64,000 nt of DNA, taken from NCBI GenBank assembly GCA_964627445.1, contig CAZVJF010000002.1, positions 186,001-250,000 of the forward strand. Direction: 5' to 3'. The notes under the pieces were generated by a model that was not told the origin of the DNA, made no database searches, and was given only the letters and a program-made list of their open reading frames with translations. The DNA is from Luteibaculum sp964627445 (GTDB lineage Bacteria > Bacteroidota > Bacteroidia > Flavobacteriales_D > Luteibaculaceae). The position numbers and the translations under genes were made by a program. Every line of letters begins with the position of its first letter. Position 1 is the stretch's first letter. Shown piece by piece: positions 1-8,835 of this stretch.

Positions 1-380
1 CAATTTTGCGAGAACATAATATCGACTGGATTGTTTTGGCCGGTTTTTTATTGAAAGTACCCGAGCAGGTATTGGAAAGCTACCCGGATCGGATCATGAA
101 TATCCACCCATCGCTACTGCCAAAATTTGGTGGCAAAGGCATGTATGGTATGCATGTACACCGTGCGGTAAAGGAAGCAGGAGCGTTGGAAACGGGGATT
201 TCCATACACCTGGTGAATGCCGAGTACGACCAAGGCCGCTTGCTTAAGCAAGTAGCATGCACGCTAACTCCAGAGGATACGCCAGAGGATATTCAGCGGA
301 AAGTGCAACAATTAGAGCACGAGCACTACCCCAGCACCATAGCAGATACAATAATGCAAAAACAGCGCTTACAGCAATAA
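1..380 (+). CDS. purN: Phosphoribosylglycinamide formyltransferase, 3' part (window edge)
   Basis: This is the C-terminal ~125 residues of GAR transformylase, which transfers a formyl group from 10-formyl-THF to GAR in de novo purine synthesis in the cytoplasm. The reading frame is open to the left edge, so the missing N-terminus is a window effect and not a truncation. The segment NIHPSLLP carries the family's catalytic His, and the YDQG segment corresponds to the DxG motif that holds the catalytic Asp. The stop TAA overlaps the rnhA start by one base (TAATG), which suggests translational coupling. Confidence 0.93.
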   Translation, partial: ILREHNIDWIVLAGFLLKVPEQVLESYPDRIMNIHPSLLPKFGGKGMYGMHVHRAVKEAGALETGISIHLVNAEYDQGRLLKQVACTLTPEDTPEDIQRKVQQLEHEHYPSTIADTIMQKQRLQQ

Positions 381-838
381 TGGCCGTAGTAAAAGCATAT
401 ACCGATGGCGCCTCGCGCGGAAACCCGGGACCAGGAGGCTATGGTGTGGTGCTTATGAGTGGAAAGTTTAGAAAAGAAATTGCCGAAGGCTTCCGCAAAA
501 CCACCAACAACCGCATGGAGCTGCTTGCGGTAATTGTAGCACTAGAAGCATTAAAAAAAGAAGGCACGCAGATAACCATCTACTCCGACTCCAAATACGT
601 GGTAGATGCGGTAGAAAAAAAGTGGGTATTGGGCTGGGAGAAAAAAGGCTTTGCCAAAAAAGCCAACCCCGATTTATGGAAACGTTTTCTTAACGTGTAT
701 CGCAAGCATAACGTTAATTTTGTCTGGGTTAAAGGCCACGCGGGCATACCCGAAAACGAACGTTGCGATTTCTTGGCTACCCAAGCAGCCCAGGAGCCGC
801 AGCTTAAAGCCGATATAGGATTTGAGCAAGCTCAGTAG
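380..838 (+). CDS. rnhA: Ribonuclease HI
   Basis: A 152-residue RNase HI that cleaves the RNA strand of RNA-DNA hybrids in the cytoplasm. The DEDD active site is complete: D9 (YTDGAS), E47 (NNRMELLA), D70 (YSDSKYVV) and D130 (NERCDFLA). The flexible-loop histidine is H120 in WVKGHAG. The length is normal for the single-domain family. I chose the ATG at 380, which overlaps the purN stop. A longer in-frame extension to 257 would lie inside purN and adds no conserved residues. The gene's 3' end overlaps the start of the TonB receptor by 17 bases. Confidence 0.96.
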   Translation: MAVVKAYTDGASRGNPGPGGYGVVLMSGKFRKEIAEGFRKTTNNRMELLAVIVALEALKKEGTQITIYSDSKYVVDAVEKKWVLGWEKKGFAKKANPDLWKRFLNVYRKHNVNFVWVKGHAGIPENERCDFLATQAAQEPQLKADIGFEQAQ

Positions 839-3188
839 TATTTGCACCCTGCTATTTGCCCTTCTTTTGGGTGGATATGCCGCTAAGGCGCAGAACAACG
901 TTACACTCTCGGGTACCGTAGTAGATGCCAGCAATAGTGAAACCTTAATTGGCGCTACCATTCGTGTAGACAGCACCAGCAAGGGAACCATTTCCAACGA
1001 ATACGGCTATTACGCTATTTCCCTGCCCGAGGGCTCCTACCGGTTTACCGTAACATACCTGGGCTATCAAGCCAAAAGCATAGCGCTGTATTTAGACCGC
1101 GACCTCACGCAAAAGTTTGAGCTCTCCAGAAACGAAGTATCACTTACCGAGGTAGAAGTTTCCGCAGAGCGCCCCACCAAAAATGTGGAGTCGGTAGAAA
1201 TGAGCACCATACGCATGCCCATGGCGCAAATAAGAAAGATGCCCGCCTTTTTAGGGGAAGTGGATGTAATAAAAGCCGTACAGCTCTTACCGGGTGTAAG
1301 TGCTGCTGGCGAGGGTCAATCGGGTTTTTTTGTGCGCGGTGGAGCCGCAGATCAAAACCTAATTCTGTTGGATGAAGCCAACGTGTATAACGCCTCGCAC
1401 TTGTTTGGCTTTTTCTCGGTGTTTAACCCCGATGCCATTAAAGACGTAAAGCTGTACAAGGGCGGAATTCCCGCTCGCTATGGAGGCCGCCTGGCCTCGG
1501 TGTTGGACGTACGCATGGCCGATGGAAACATGAAAACCTTGGCTGGTTCGGGTGGAGTGGGACTGCTGAGCTCGCGCCTGACCGTAGAAGCACCCATAGT
1601 AAAAGACCGGGGTTCTTTCCTGGTTTCGGGACGGAGAACTTATGTAGATCTCTTTTTGCGCATGAGCAGCAACGAAGAGGTAAACAACAACACGCTGTAC
1701 TTCTATGATTTTAACGCCAAGGCCAATTACAAGATCAACGAAAACAACCGCGTGTTTTTATCGGGATATTTTGGAAGAGACGTCTTTGGAATACAAGACG
1801 ACCTGGCCCGCATTGGTTGGGGAAATGCCACGGCTACCGCACGGTGGAACCACATTTTTAACTCCAAGCTATTTTCTAACGCCACCTTTATTTACTCGAA
1901 CTACGACTACGCGCTGGGCTCGCGAGAAAACCTGGAAACCTTTACCTGGAGTTCTAACATAGAAGATCTGAGCTTTAAGTACGACCTCAACTTTTTTGAA
2001 AACCCCAAGAGCACTTGGCGCGCTGGTGTGCAAGTAACACACCACGCCTTTCAGCCGGGAACTATTTTATTTGAAGCCGACACAGCCGATGATTTTGAGT
2101 TTAAGCTCGATCCTTCCTACGCCATAGAAACGGGGGTGTACCTAGAGCGCGAGCACGAAATCTCCCCCCGCTTTAGCATGCAATACGGCTTGCGATGGTC
2201 TGGCTTATACAACATCGGAAATGTATCCTACGGACTGGATGAGAACTTCGAAGTGGTAGATACCACCGTAAACGAGCGCGGAAAAGTGCACAACAGCTAT
2301 GGTGGGCTGGAGCCTCGTTTGGGAGCACGCTACACCCTCACCGAGACCAGTTCGGTAAAGGCATCGTACAATCGCATGCGGCAGTACGCCCAGCTCGCAT
2401 CCAACTCTACGGCAAGCAGTCCGCTCGATGTGTGGTTCTTAGCTAGTGAAAATGTAAAACCCCAAATTGCCGACCAGATAGCTGCAGGATACTTCCGCAA
2501 CTTTAAAAACAATACCTACGAGGCCTCTGCCGAAGTGTATTACAAGTGGATGCAGAACGCCATCGATTTTAAAAACCAGGCCAACCTATTGCTCAACAAA
2601 CAGCTGGAAGCGGAGTTGCGTACCGGGAGGGCTTTTGCCTATGGGCTAGAGCTTTTTGTACGGAAAAACGAAGGGCGCTTAAATGGTTTTGTTTCCTACA
2701 CACTCTCGCGCATTACCAAAGTGATTGATGTAGACCAAACCCTAGAGGGCGTAGAGATCTTTCCAGCCAAATACGACAAAACCCATGATATTGCCGTGGC
2801 ACTAAGTTACGATGCATCCAAGCGGGTAAGTCTGGGGATGAACTTTGTGTACGCCACGGGTCTTGCAGCCACCTTTCCCTCGGGTAAGTTCTTCTACAAA
2901 GGCGTATTGGTGCCTACCTACACCGCAAGAAACGGAGCTCGGTATCCGGCATACCACCGCCTGGACGTAAGCTGCACGCTGCGCGACAAGCCCAAGTTTA
3001 ATAAGCGAGGCGAGCCCAGAAAATTCCAGGGCGAGTGGGTGTTTAGCGTTTACAACTTGTACAACCGCCACAATACCTACCTCATTAACTTTAACCAAAA
3101 CCCAGAGAATCCCAACCAGGGCGTCCAAGCCGAAAAGTTTTACCTATTCCCCATTATTCCATCGGTAACCTATAACTTTAAATTCTAA
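822..3188 (+). CDS. TonB-dependent receptor with carboxypeptidase-regulatory-like N-domain
   Basis: A 788-residue outer-membrane receptor. A signal peptide (about residues 1-23, ending AAKAQ) is followed by a CarboxypepD_reg-like beta domain (about 25-105, with the typical GTVVDASN and GATI segments), a plug domain (about 125-230, containing GFFVRGG and the PDAIKDVKLYKGGIPARYGGR region) and a 22-strand barrel ending in an aromatic residue (NFKF). It takes up an unknown substrate using TonB energy. The start appears to be TTG at 822: a stop lies two codons upstream and the next in-frame ATG falls well beyond the signal peptide. The following lipoprotein gene overlaps by one base; a receptor plus DUF4249 lipoprotein is a recurrent Bacteroidota pair. 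Confidence 0.92.
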   Translation: MSKLSSICTLLFALLLGGYAAKAQNNVTLSGTVVDASNSETLIGATIRVDSTSKGTISNEYGYYAISLPEGSYRFTVTYLGYQAKSIALYLDRDLTQKFELSRNEVSLTEVEVSAERPTKNVESVEMSTIRMPMAQIRKMPAFLGEVDVIKAVQLLPGVSAAGEGQSGFFVRGGAADQNLILLDEANVYNASHLFGFFSVFNPDAIKDVKLYKGGIPARYGGRLASVLDVRMADGNMKTLAGSGGVGLLSSRLTVEAPIVKDRGSFLVSGRRTYVDLFLRMSSNEEVNNNTLYFYDFNAKANYKINENNRVFLSGYFGRDVFGIQDDLARIGWGNATATARWNHIFNSKLFSNATFIYSNYDYALGSRENLETFTWSSNIEDLSFKYDLNFFENPKSTWRAGVQVTHHAFQPGTILFEADTADDFEFKLDPSYAIETGVYLEREHEISPRFSMQYGLRWSGLYNIGNVSYGLDENFEVVDTTVNERGKVHNSYGGLEPRLGARYTLTETSSVKASYNRMRQYAQLASNSTASSPLDVWFLASENVKPQIADQIAAGYFRNFKNNTYEASAEVYYKWMQNAIDFKNQANLLLNKQLEAELRTGRAFAYGLELFVRKNEGRLNGFVSYTLSRITKVIDVDQTLEGVEIFPAKYDKTHDIAVALSYDASKRVSLGMNFVYATGLAATFPSGKFFYKGVLVPTYTARNGARYPAYHRLDVSCTLRDKPKFNKRGEPRKFQGEWVFSVYNLYNRHNTYLINFNQNPENPNQGVQAEKFYLFPIIPSVTYNFKF

Positions 3189-4006
3189 TGGCAGGAAAAT
3201 ACGCATACATCCTTGGTTTCGTGTGGATTTTAGTTTCCTGCACCGAACCCATAGACCTCGATCTTAACACCGGTGAAAACATTCGACTGGTAGTAGATGC
3301 GGAGATTGACAACCTGGAAGCAGCCGATACCATATACCTTACCTACACCACCAACTTTTTTGAGGAAGGCGGTCCGCTACCTGCAACGGGAGGAGCTGTA
3401 ACGGTAGCACGGGGAGACTCTACTTTTACCTTTACCGAGTTGGGTGCCAGTGGAAAATACTACAGCCCCGAAGGTTTTGTAGGACGCGAGAACTTTGAGC
3501 ACCGCTTAGCCATTGCTATCGATGGCGCTACGTACACCGCTACCAGCTTTATGAAACCCCAAATAACCATAGACACCCTCACCTCGGTATTTGTAGAGGG
3601 CGAAGGGCCCTTTAGTGATGAGGGCTATCGCATTGGTATTTCCTTCCAGGACCCACCCGGACAGCGCGATTATTACTGGTTTATCGATTACGTAAACGGC
3701 TTTAACGAATACACCAATGTTTTTGAGTATGGCGCGCTTTTTAATGACGAAATTGTAAATGGCCGCTACCTCAACAACATAGAATACGGAACCTTTGATT
3801 TAGAACCCAACGACACCCTAACGGTAGATTTACGCGTTATAGATAAACAAGTAGAAACCATAGTCAGCGCCATAGGCTTTGAATCGTTTGATAGTGGACT
3901 TTTTGACGGCACACCCAGTAATGTCCCTACCAATATTTCGGGAAATGCGCTGGGACTTTTTACCGCGTACTCCGTATCCAGAAGGTCTGTTGTAATACAA
4001 CCATGA
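3188..4006 (+). CDS. DUF4249-like lipoprotein, partner of the TonB receptor
   Basis: A 272-residue protein with a lipoprotein signal (lipobox ILVSC, about residues 14-18) and the family-typical opening CTEPIDLDL. The rest is predicted beta-rich, with no catalytic motif visible. Its start overlaps the receptor stop (TAATG), so the two are almost certainly co-expressed. By analogy with SusD-type partners it may sit on the receptor and help capture substrate, but DUF4249 function is not established and the substrate cannot be inferred here. The family call rests on the N-terminal pattern and the genomic pairing. Confidence 0.75.
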   Translation: MAGKYAYILGFVWILVSCTEPIDLDLNTGENIRLVVDAEIDNLEAADTIYLTYTTNFFEEGGPLPATGGAVTVARGDSTFTFTELGASGKYYSPEGFVGRENFEHRLAIAIDGATYTATSFMKPQITIDTLTSVFVEGEGPFSDEGYRIGISFQDPPGQRDYYWFIDYVNGFNEYTNVFEYGALFNDEIVNGRYLNNIEYGTFDLEPNDTLTVDLRVIDKQVETIVSAIGFESFDSGLFDGTPSNVPTNISGNALGLFTAYSVSRRSVVIQP

Positions 4007-4007
4007 T

Positions 4008-4568
4008 ATGTTAAACCAGGTACTCGTTTGGCTATTTAAAATAAACGGCTGGAAGGTAAAGCAGCCCGAGTTTAAAGAAGCACACCACTGCGTATTGGTG
4101 GGTGCACCCCATACCAGCAATTGGGACTTTGTTTACGCCCTGGCTGCCATGCGTATTCTAAAAATACCCATGCGCTACCTCATAAAGAACAGTTGGCTAA
4201 AACCTCCATTTGGTTGGTTTATTAAACCCACAGGCGCTATCGGGGTAAACCGCTCCGTAAAAACAGGGTTGGTTGAAGAGGTGGCCGAGCTTTTTTCCAC
4301 CCATAGTGAGTTGGCCCTCATTGTCACTCCAGAAGGAACTCGCAAAAAAATGCCGACCATAAAATCGGGTTTTTATCACATGGCGCTAAAAGCCGATGTA
4401 CCCATCGTATTATCCTACTTGGACTACAAAAACAAAGAAGCTGGAATTGGCATGGTACTGGACCCAAAAATGGGCTACGAAGCCGTGCTTAAGGCTATGG
4501 TTGCGTACTACAGCAATATTCCCGCTTGCTACCCCGAAAACAACACCTTTATTGGATTAAAACCATGA
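4008..4568 (+). CDS. PlsC-like lysophospholipid acyltransferase
   Basis: A 186-residue acyltransferase of the LPLAT/PlsC family, acting at the inner membrane on lysophospholipid-type acceptors. It has the HX4D catalytic motif (H35 to D40 in HTSNWD), the NRS segment of block II and the PEGTR motif of block III. It is short compared with a full PlsC (about 240 residues) and resembles the compact '1-acyl-sn-glycerol-3-phosphate acyltransferase-like' members of Bacteroidota. The ATG lies one base after the preceding stop, and the downstream lipoprotein gene overlaps its stop (ATGA), so it sits in the same operon. The acceptor is uncertain. Confidence 0.85.
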   Translation: MLNQVLVWLFKINGWKVKQPEFKEAHHCVLVGAPHTSNWDFVYALAAMRILKIPMRYLIKNSWLKPPFGWFIKPTGAIGVNRSVKTGLVEEVAELFSTHSELALIVTPEGTRKKMPTIKSGFYHMALKADVPIVLSYLDYKNKEAGIGMVLDPKMGYEAVLKAMVAYYSNIPACYPENNTFIGLKP

Positions 4569-5554
4569 GAACGCTCGTATTCGTTGGCCTTTTTGGCGTA
4601 CTACTTTCGGCTTGTGGGCTGCAAGTAACTTCAAAAGAACCCCAAAAAATAAAGGGGCTTTCCTTGGTAGGTAGCCGCGCGTTACCCTCCGACTCTTGCT
4701 GGCAAGGAATTTTGGACGTAGGTGCTACCAGTATTACCCTTATGCCTTACGCGTACATGCAAGAGGGAAGCGATACCCTCATCACCCAAACCAATTGGCA
4801 GTGGGAAGGCGAATCCTTCGATGGCATAGAAACCTGTATCCAACAAGCCCAGGAGCGCAGTATTATACCCATCATCAAACCTCATTTGTGGATCGGTGGT
4901 GGAGCCTACACCGGGCAACTAAGCTTTGAAGACAGCATTGCCAGAAAACATTGGAACCTCCAGTTCATTGAATACATCTCTGGCTTTGCGAAGCTCTCTG
5001 AAAAATATAAACTCCCCTACTTCATCTTTGCTACAGAAATGCAAAGCATGTGGGAGGATAGCCCAGAAGATTTCCTGACACTGATAGCCGCATGTCGCAA
5101 GGTGTATTCGGGCAAGCTCATCTATGCGGCCAACTGGGACGAATACGATATGCTGCCTTATTGGGACAAGATTGACGTAATGGGCATCAACGCTTATTTC
5201 CCCTTAGAAAATGCGGCCAAAGCCCGCGACAAGTGGAAGCGTCACAAGGTGTACATTCCCACCTTTGCCAAGCGCTTCAGCAAGCCCGTGATGTTTACTG
5301 AGTTGGGCTATCGCAGTATCATAAACCCATTTAAAGAACCTTGGGTATCGGATACCGATGAAAGTCCCAACCAAGAGGCGCAGGCCGAAGCCTGGCGCAT
5401 CTTTTTTGAAGAGGTGTACCATGAACCCTGGCTACAAGGTGTTTTTGTTTGGAAGTGGTTTCCCCACCACAACTCACGCGGATCGGAAAACGGTTTTACT
5501 CCCCAGGGCAAACAGGCCGAGCAGGTTATTGCGGAGTATTTTAACAAGAAGTAA
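4565..5554 (+). CDS. GH113-like TIM-barrel lipoprotein
   Basis: A 329-residue lipoprotein (lipobox LLSACG just after residue 15) with a TIM-barrel glycosidase-like domain. Segments resembling glycoside hydrolase family 113 include FATEMQSMW (candidate acid/base Glu after beta-4), GINAYFPL, MFTELGYRS (candidate nucleophile Glu after beta-7) and a terminal GVFVWKWFPHH. GH113 members include beta-1,4-mannanases; the substrate here is not deducible. I chose the ATG at 4565 because it begins directly before the signal peptide and overlaps the acyltransferase stop; an upstream in-frame ATG at 4526 would add 13 residues encoded inside that gene. Confidence 0.72.
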   Translation: MRTLVFVGLFGVLLSACGLQVTSKEPQKIKGLSLVGSRALPSDSCWQGILDVGATSITLMPYAYMQEGSDTLITQTNWQWEGESFDGIETCIQQAQERSIIPIIKPHLWIGGGAYTGQLSFEDSIARKHWNLQFIEYISGFAKLSEKYKLPYFIFATEMQSMWEDSPEDFLTLIAACRKVYSGKLIYAANWDEYDMLPYWDKIDVMGINAYFPLENAAKARDKWKRHKVYIPTFAKRFSKPVMFTELGYRSIINPFKEPWVSDTDESPNQEAQAEAWRIFFEEVYHEPWLQGVFVWKWFPHHNSRGSENGFTPQGKQAEQVIAEYFNKK

Positions 5555-5575
5555 CCTCGGTTTTTATCCGAGTTA
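5553..5575 (+). terminator. Weak hairpin after the GH113-like gene
   Basis: The stem CTCGG/CCGAG, flanked by AAC and GTT, has a T-rich loop just after the stop codon. There is no real T-run after the stem, so it could be a weak terminator or a processing site. A second inverted repeat (GGCAAT 5585-5590, ATTGCC 5608-5613) follows. Confidence 0.3.
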
Positions 5576-5719
5576 TTGCAATTAGGCAATCCATCCTTAC
5601 GGAACCCATTGCCACCTAGTAGGCTTGTCCTTGCGTTTTTTGTTGTGTGTTGGCCTGCTCCTTTTTGGCTAAATTGTCCCTAATGAAGGCAATTATGGAT
5701 TAGGGAGGTAAAAGTACCC

Positions 5720-6694
5720 ATGTCAAACCGGATTGAGATTTACACAACATTAGAAGGAGATGAAGTTGCAGTACATTTTGAAAAAGACAACGTCTGGCTT
5801 TCTCAAAATGAAATCGCCTCTCTTTTCGGACAAACAAAACAAAATATTAGCCTACACATAAGAAACTGTTTTCAAGAGGGCGAATTGGAGGAAGCCTCAA
5901 CTGTCAAGAAATCCTTGACTGTTCAAAAAGAAGGAAACCGAAAAGTTAAGCGAAACATCCTCCATTACAACTTGGACGTGATCATTTCGGTTGGATACCG
6001 CGTAAACTCAAAAAAGGGCACACAATTTAGAATGTGGGCCACTGAAAGGCTCAAATCCTATTTGGTTCATGGTTATGCTATCAACAAAAAGCGCCTGGAG
6101 CAGAAGGAGATGCAGGTCAACCATCTTAAGACGGGCATTCAGATCCTTAGTCGTGCCTTGGAAGAAAAGGCAACCGAGCCAGGACACGACTGGCTTTTGC
6201 AATACGCCACGGGCCTCGAACTGTTAGATGACTACGACCACGAAGAACTGGATACCTCCGGAAAAAGCAAGCTACCCGCAGTATACCCAAGTATTTCCGA
6301 GTACGTAGCAATAATTGATGCTATGAAAGCAACTTTTAAAACAGCCGTTTTTGGTGTTGCAAAAGACAAAAGTTTCGAAAGTGCTGTTGCCCAGATTGCT
6401 CAGGGATTCGGTGATGTAGATGCGTATCCTTCTTTAGAGGAAAAGGCTGCCATGCTTCTTTACCTAGTCACAAAAAACCATGCCTTTGCAGATGGTAACA
6501 AACGCATCGCTGCTTCTTGTTTTTTGCTTTTTCTGGACAAAAACCAACTGCTAACCAACGAACATAATAAACCCATAATAAGCAACGAGGCCTTAGCTAG
6601 CTTAACGCTCTTTGTAGCCTCCAGCAAACCCGAAGAGATGACCACCGTAAAAAACCTCATAGTAAGTGTCCTCAACAGAAATCAACTTACCTAG
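5720..6694 (+). CDS. RhuM-Fic/Doc fusion protein
   Basis: A 324-residue two-domain protein. Residues about 1-120 match the RhuM family (VWLSQNEIASLFGQTKQNISLHI looks like a DNA-binding helix-turn-helix; then VGYRVNSKKGTQFRMWAT). A linker (about 121-185) leads to a Fic/Doc domain (about 190-320) with the motif HAFADGNKRIA at 254-264. Fic enzymes transfer AMP or phosphate to protein hydroxyls; Doc-type members act as toxins. The invariant His, the acidic residue and GNKR are all present, so the enzyme looks active. No separate antitoxin gene is adjacent. NCBI-type annotation for this architecture is 'virulence protein RhuM/Fic/DOC family'. A purine-rich stretch GGGAGG lies 12 bases upstream of the ATG. 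Confidence 0.88.
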   Translation: MSNRIEIYTTLEGDEVAVHFEKDNVWLSQNEIASLFGQTKQNISLHIRNCFQEGELEEASTVKKSLTVQKEGNRKVKRNILHYNLDVIISVGYRVNSKKGTQFRMWATERLKSYLVHGYAINKKRLEQKEMQVNHLKTGIQILSRALEEKATEPGHDWLLQYATGLELLDDYDHEELDTSGKSKLPAVYPSISEYVAIIDAMKATFKTAVFGVAKDKSFESAVAQIAQGFGDVDAYPSLEEKAAMLLYLVTKNHAFADGNKRIAASCFLLFLDKNQLLTNEHNKPIISNEALASLTLFVASSKPEEMTTVKNLIVSVLNRNQLT

Positions 6695-6766
6695 CACACA
6701 ACCCCCAAAGCCAGCGCATCCAACTACAATATTCCCTAGTTTTAAAGGCCTTAAAATACTGTTCTA

Positions 6767-7252
6767 ATGCGCGCAAAATACGGCTTACTTCTTCTGTCTC
6801 TAGCACTATCCTTTACGATGTTAAACGCTCAATCTCCAGGGCAACAGGCCATGCAAGACCTATCTTTTCTTGTAGGTGAGTGGGTTGGAACCTCTGGCAG
6901 TTTTGAAAATGGAGAAAAAATATCGGAAGTCCCTGCTTTTGAAAGCATCCAATACGATTTGGATAACCACATCTTGGTTATCCAACTTAATTCTGAAACC
7001 CTTCAGTTGCACACCATAGTTAACTACCATCCTGCCGATAGCACCTATTACTACCACGCTTTTTCTAAAAGCGGTGGCGGAAAACTGCCTGCCAAGCTCG
7101 AAGCTCCCGGTCGTTTGGTAGTACAGGCCAACGAAAACAAACGCTACATTTTTGAAGCATTACCGGCTGGTGGCTTTCGCGAGTATGGCGAAAAGCGCAG
7201 CAACGGATCTTGGCAGAAATACTTCGAAGACCGCTTTGTGAATACGCAGTAG
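6767..7252 (+). CDS. Secreted lipocalin-like protein (DUF6265/DUF1579-like)
   Basis: A 161-residue exported protein with a signal peptide (about residues 1-21, ending LNAQ). The segment LSFLVGEWVGTSGSFENGE is the start pattern of the beta-barrel, lipocalin-like DUF1579/DUF6265 group, followed by beta strands ending in EKRSNGSWQKYFEDRF. Function and ligand are unknown. It stands alone: about 70 bases separate it from the RhuM-Fic gene and about 36 from the next. The palindrome-like TTTTAAAGGCCTTAAAA lies 25-40 bases upstream. The family assignment is by pattern only. Confidence 0.6.
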   Translation: MRAKYGLLLLSLALSFTMLNAQSPGQQAMQDLSFLVGEWVGTSGSFENGEKISEVPAFESIQYDLDNHILVIQLNSETLQLHTIVNYHPADSTYYYHAFSKSGGGKLPAKLEAPGRLVVQANENKRYIFEALPAGGFREYGEKRSNGSWQKYFEDRFVNTQ

Positions 7253-7288
7253 GCTGAGGACATTTTTATGTAGTTTTAGCCCATACCC

Positions 7289-8413
7289 ATGCCAATCACC
7301 ATGCCCAAATCGCGATTGATTCTATTACTTGTGGCTTGTAGCCTTACATTATCAGCTTGTAAAGTAGGCCGCTATATATTCTACAACTTTGCCGACATTA
7401 ACGATCATAAAAAGTTCCCTGCACGAGAGATAGCACGTGCCAACACCAGCTTTCAGTTCCACACTGCTAAGAAACCCCGTACGCCCAAAAACTTTACTGT
7501 AAACGGTACGGAGGTCTCTTTTGATGATTATTTAGAAGACAACAAAACGGTTGCGTTTCTAATTATTCAAGACGACAGCATACACTACGAAAAGTACTGG
7601 CGCGGCTATGAGGAAGCTTCCATTGTTCCTTCTTTTTCCGTGGCCAAATCGGTAGTTTCTATTTTGGTAGGATGTGCTATAGAGGACGGGCTCATACCTT
7701 CAGTCAATGTGCCTATAACGCAATACATCCCCGAGCTTAAAGACCAGGGCTTTGAGAAGGTTACCTTGGAACACGTACTGCAAATGACCTCAGGACTGGA
7801 TTACAACGAAAGCTACTCCAACCCCTTTGGCGATGCCGCTACCTTTTACTACGGACGCGATCTTAGAAAAGCCGTTTTTGATATGGAATTAGAAACTAAG
7901 CCCGGAACCCGATTTCGCTACCAAAGCGGCAACCCGCAAATGCTGGGCTTGGTGTTAGACCGCGTGCTGGGCGAAAAAACCGTAAGCCAATACCTACAAG
8001 AGAAAATTTGGAAGCCCCTAGAAATGGAGTATGATGCCTCTTGGAGTTTGGATAAAAAGAAAAACGGACTGGAAAAAACCTTTTGCTGCATCAACGCTCG
8101 GGCACGGGACTACGCAAAAATAGGGCGGCTCTATCTTAACGATGGCGCATACCAAGGCCAGCAAATTGTTCCTAAAGATTGGGTAGCGCAATCTACTAAA
8201 GTAGATACCACCAACGGCAGCGCGTGGAACTACCAATACCAGTGGTGGCTGCCCACACGCAATGGCGATTTTTCGGCCGAAGGTATTTTGGGTCAATATA
8301 TATACGTAAATCCAGAGAAAAATCTCATCATCGTAAGACTCGGTAAAAATTGGGGGAAAGCTCCATGGAAAAAAGTCTTTACCAGCCTGGCTGAAGCTTA
8401 TCCCGCTTCTTAA
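7289..8413 (+). CDS. Beta-lactamase-fold serine hydrolase lipoprotein
   Basis: A 374-residue serine hydrolase of the penicillin-binding/class C beta-lactamase superfamily, anchored as a lipoprotein (lipobox LSAC, C24). The SxxK motif is S117-V-A-K120, the second motif is Tyr in YQSGN near residue 211, and the sequence closes with the ILGQYIYV region where the family has HxG or KTG variants. Such proteins are esterases, amide hydrolases or DD-peptidases; the 6-aminohexanoate-dimer hydrolase branch is a reasonable match. An alternative in-frame ATG at 7301 would keep the signal peptide. The substrate cannot be deduced. Confidence 0.86.
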   Translation: MPITMPKSRLILLLVACSLTLSACKVGRYIFYNFADINDHKKFPAREIARANTSFQFHTAKKPRTPKNFTVNGTEVSFDDYLEDNKTVAFLIIQDDSIHYEKYWRGYEEASIVPSFSVAKSVVSILVGCAIEDGLIPSVNVPITQYIPELKDQGFEKVTLEHVLQMTSGLDYNESYSNPFGDAATFYYGRDLRKAVFDMELETKPGTRFRYQSGNPQMLGLVLDRVLGEKTVSQYLQEKIWKPLEMEYDASWSLDKKKNGLEKTFCCINARARDYAKIGRLYLNDGAYQGQQIVPKDWVAQSTKVDTTNGSAWNYQYQWWLPTRNGDFSAEGILGQYIYVNPEKNLIIVRLGKNWGKAPWKKVFTSLAEAYPAS

Positions 8414-8431
8414 ACCGAAAAATATTTTACC

Positions 8432-8833
8432 ATGCCTGCACCCGTTTCCAGGTTTCTTACCAACCTGTGCACCGATGACATCTTGGCTAGCAAACACTTT
8501 TACACCCAACTGTTTGCCTTTGAGGTACAATACGAGAGCGACTGGTTTATTCAACTGTTTACGCAAAACATGGAGTTGGGACTCATCCTCCGCACCAGCG
8601 AGTTCATTCCAAGTGCATTTCAAAAATTACCACAAGGCATGTATCTCACCCTGGTTGTAGATGCTGTGGATGCCGTATTCGAGAACGTCCAAGAGCTGGG
8701 ATACCCTGTGGTACAACCACCCCACGATACCGTTTACGGCCAAAGACGCTTGCTGATAAAAGACCCCAGTGGTACGTTGGTAGATGTATCCGCTCCCATT
8801 AAAAACTTTACATTTCAAGATCCAACTCCATAG
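8432..8833 (+). CDS. VOC (glyoxalase/bleomycin-resistance fold) protein
   Basis: A 133-residue cytoplasmic protein with the paired beta-alpha-beta-beta-beta units of the vicinal-oxygen-chelate superfamily. The first unit runs from FLTNLCTDDILASKHFYTQLF, the second has VDAVDAVFENVQELG and ends LLIKDPSGTLVDVSAP. Members are metal-dependent enzymes or ligand-binding resistance proteins; nothing shows which. It lies 18 bases after the serine hydrolase and 2 bases before a small lipoprotein gene, so the three may be one transcript. Confidence 0.78.
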   Translation: MPAPVSRFLTNLCTDDILASKHFYTQLFAFEVQYESDWFIQLFTQNMELGLILRTSEFIPSAFQKLPQGMYLTLVVDAVDAVFENVQELGYPVVQPPHDTVYGQRRLLIKDPSGTLVDVSAPIKNFTFQDPTP

Positions 8834-8835
8834 CT

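Noticed and set aside
257..379. Upstream in-frame extension of rnhA
   Set aside because: It lies within purN and adds no conserved RNase H sequence; the ATG at 380 overlaps the purN stop.
1..380. purN as a truncated pseudogene
   Set aside because: The frame is open to the window edge, so the missing start is due to the window boundary.
7425..7445. CACGTG core near the serine hydrolase start
   Set aside because: The flanks (TAGCACGTGCCA) do not match the parS arms, so it is only a chance hexamer.
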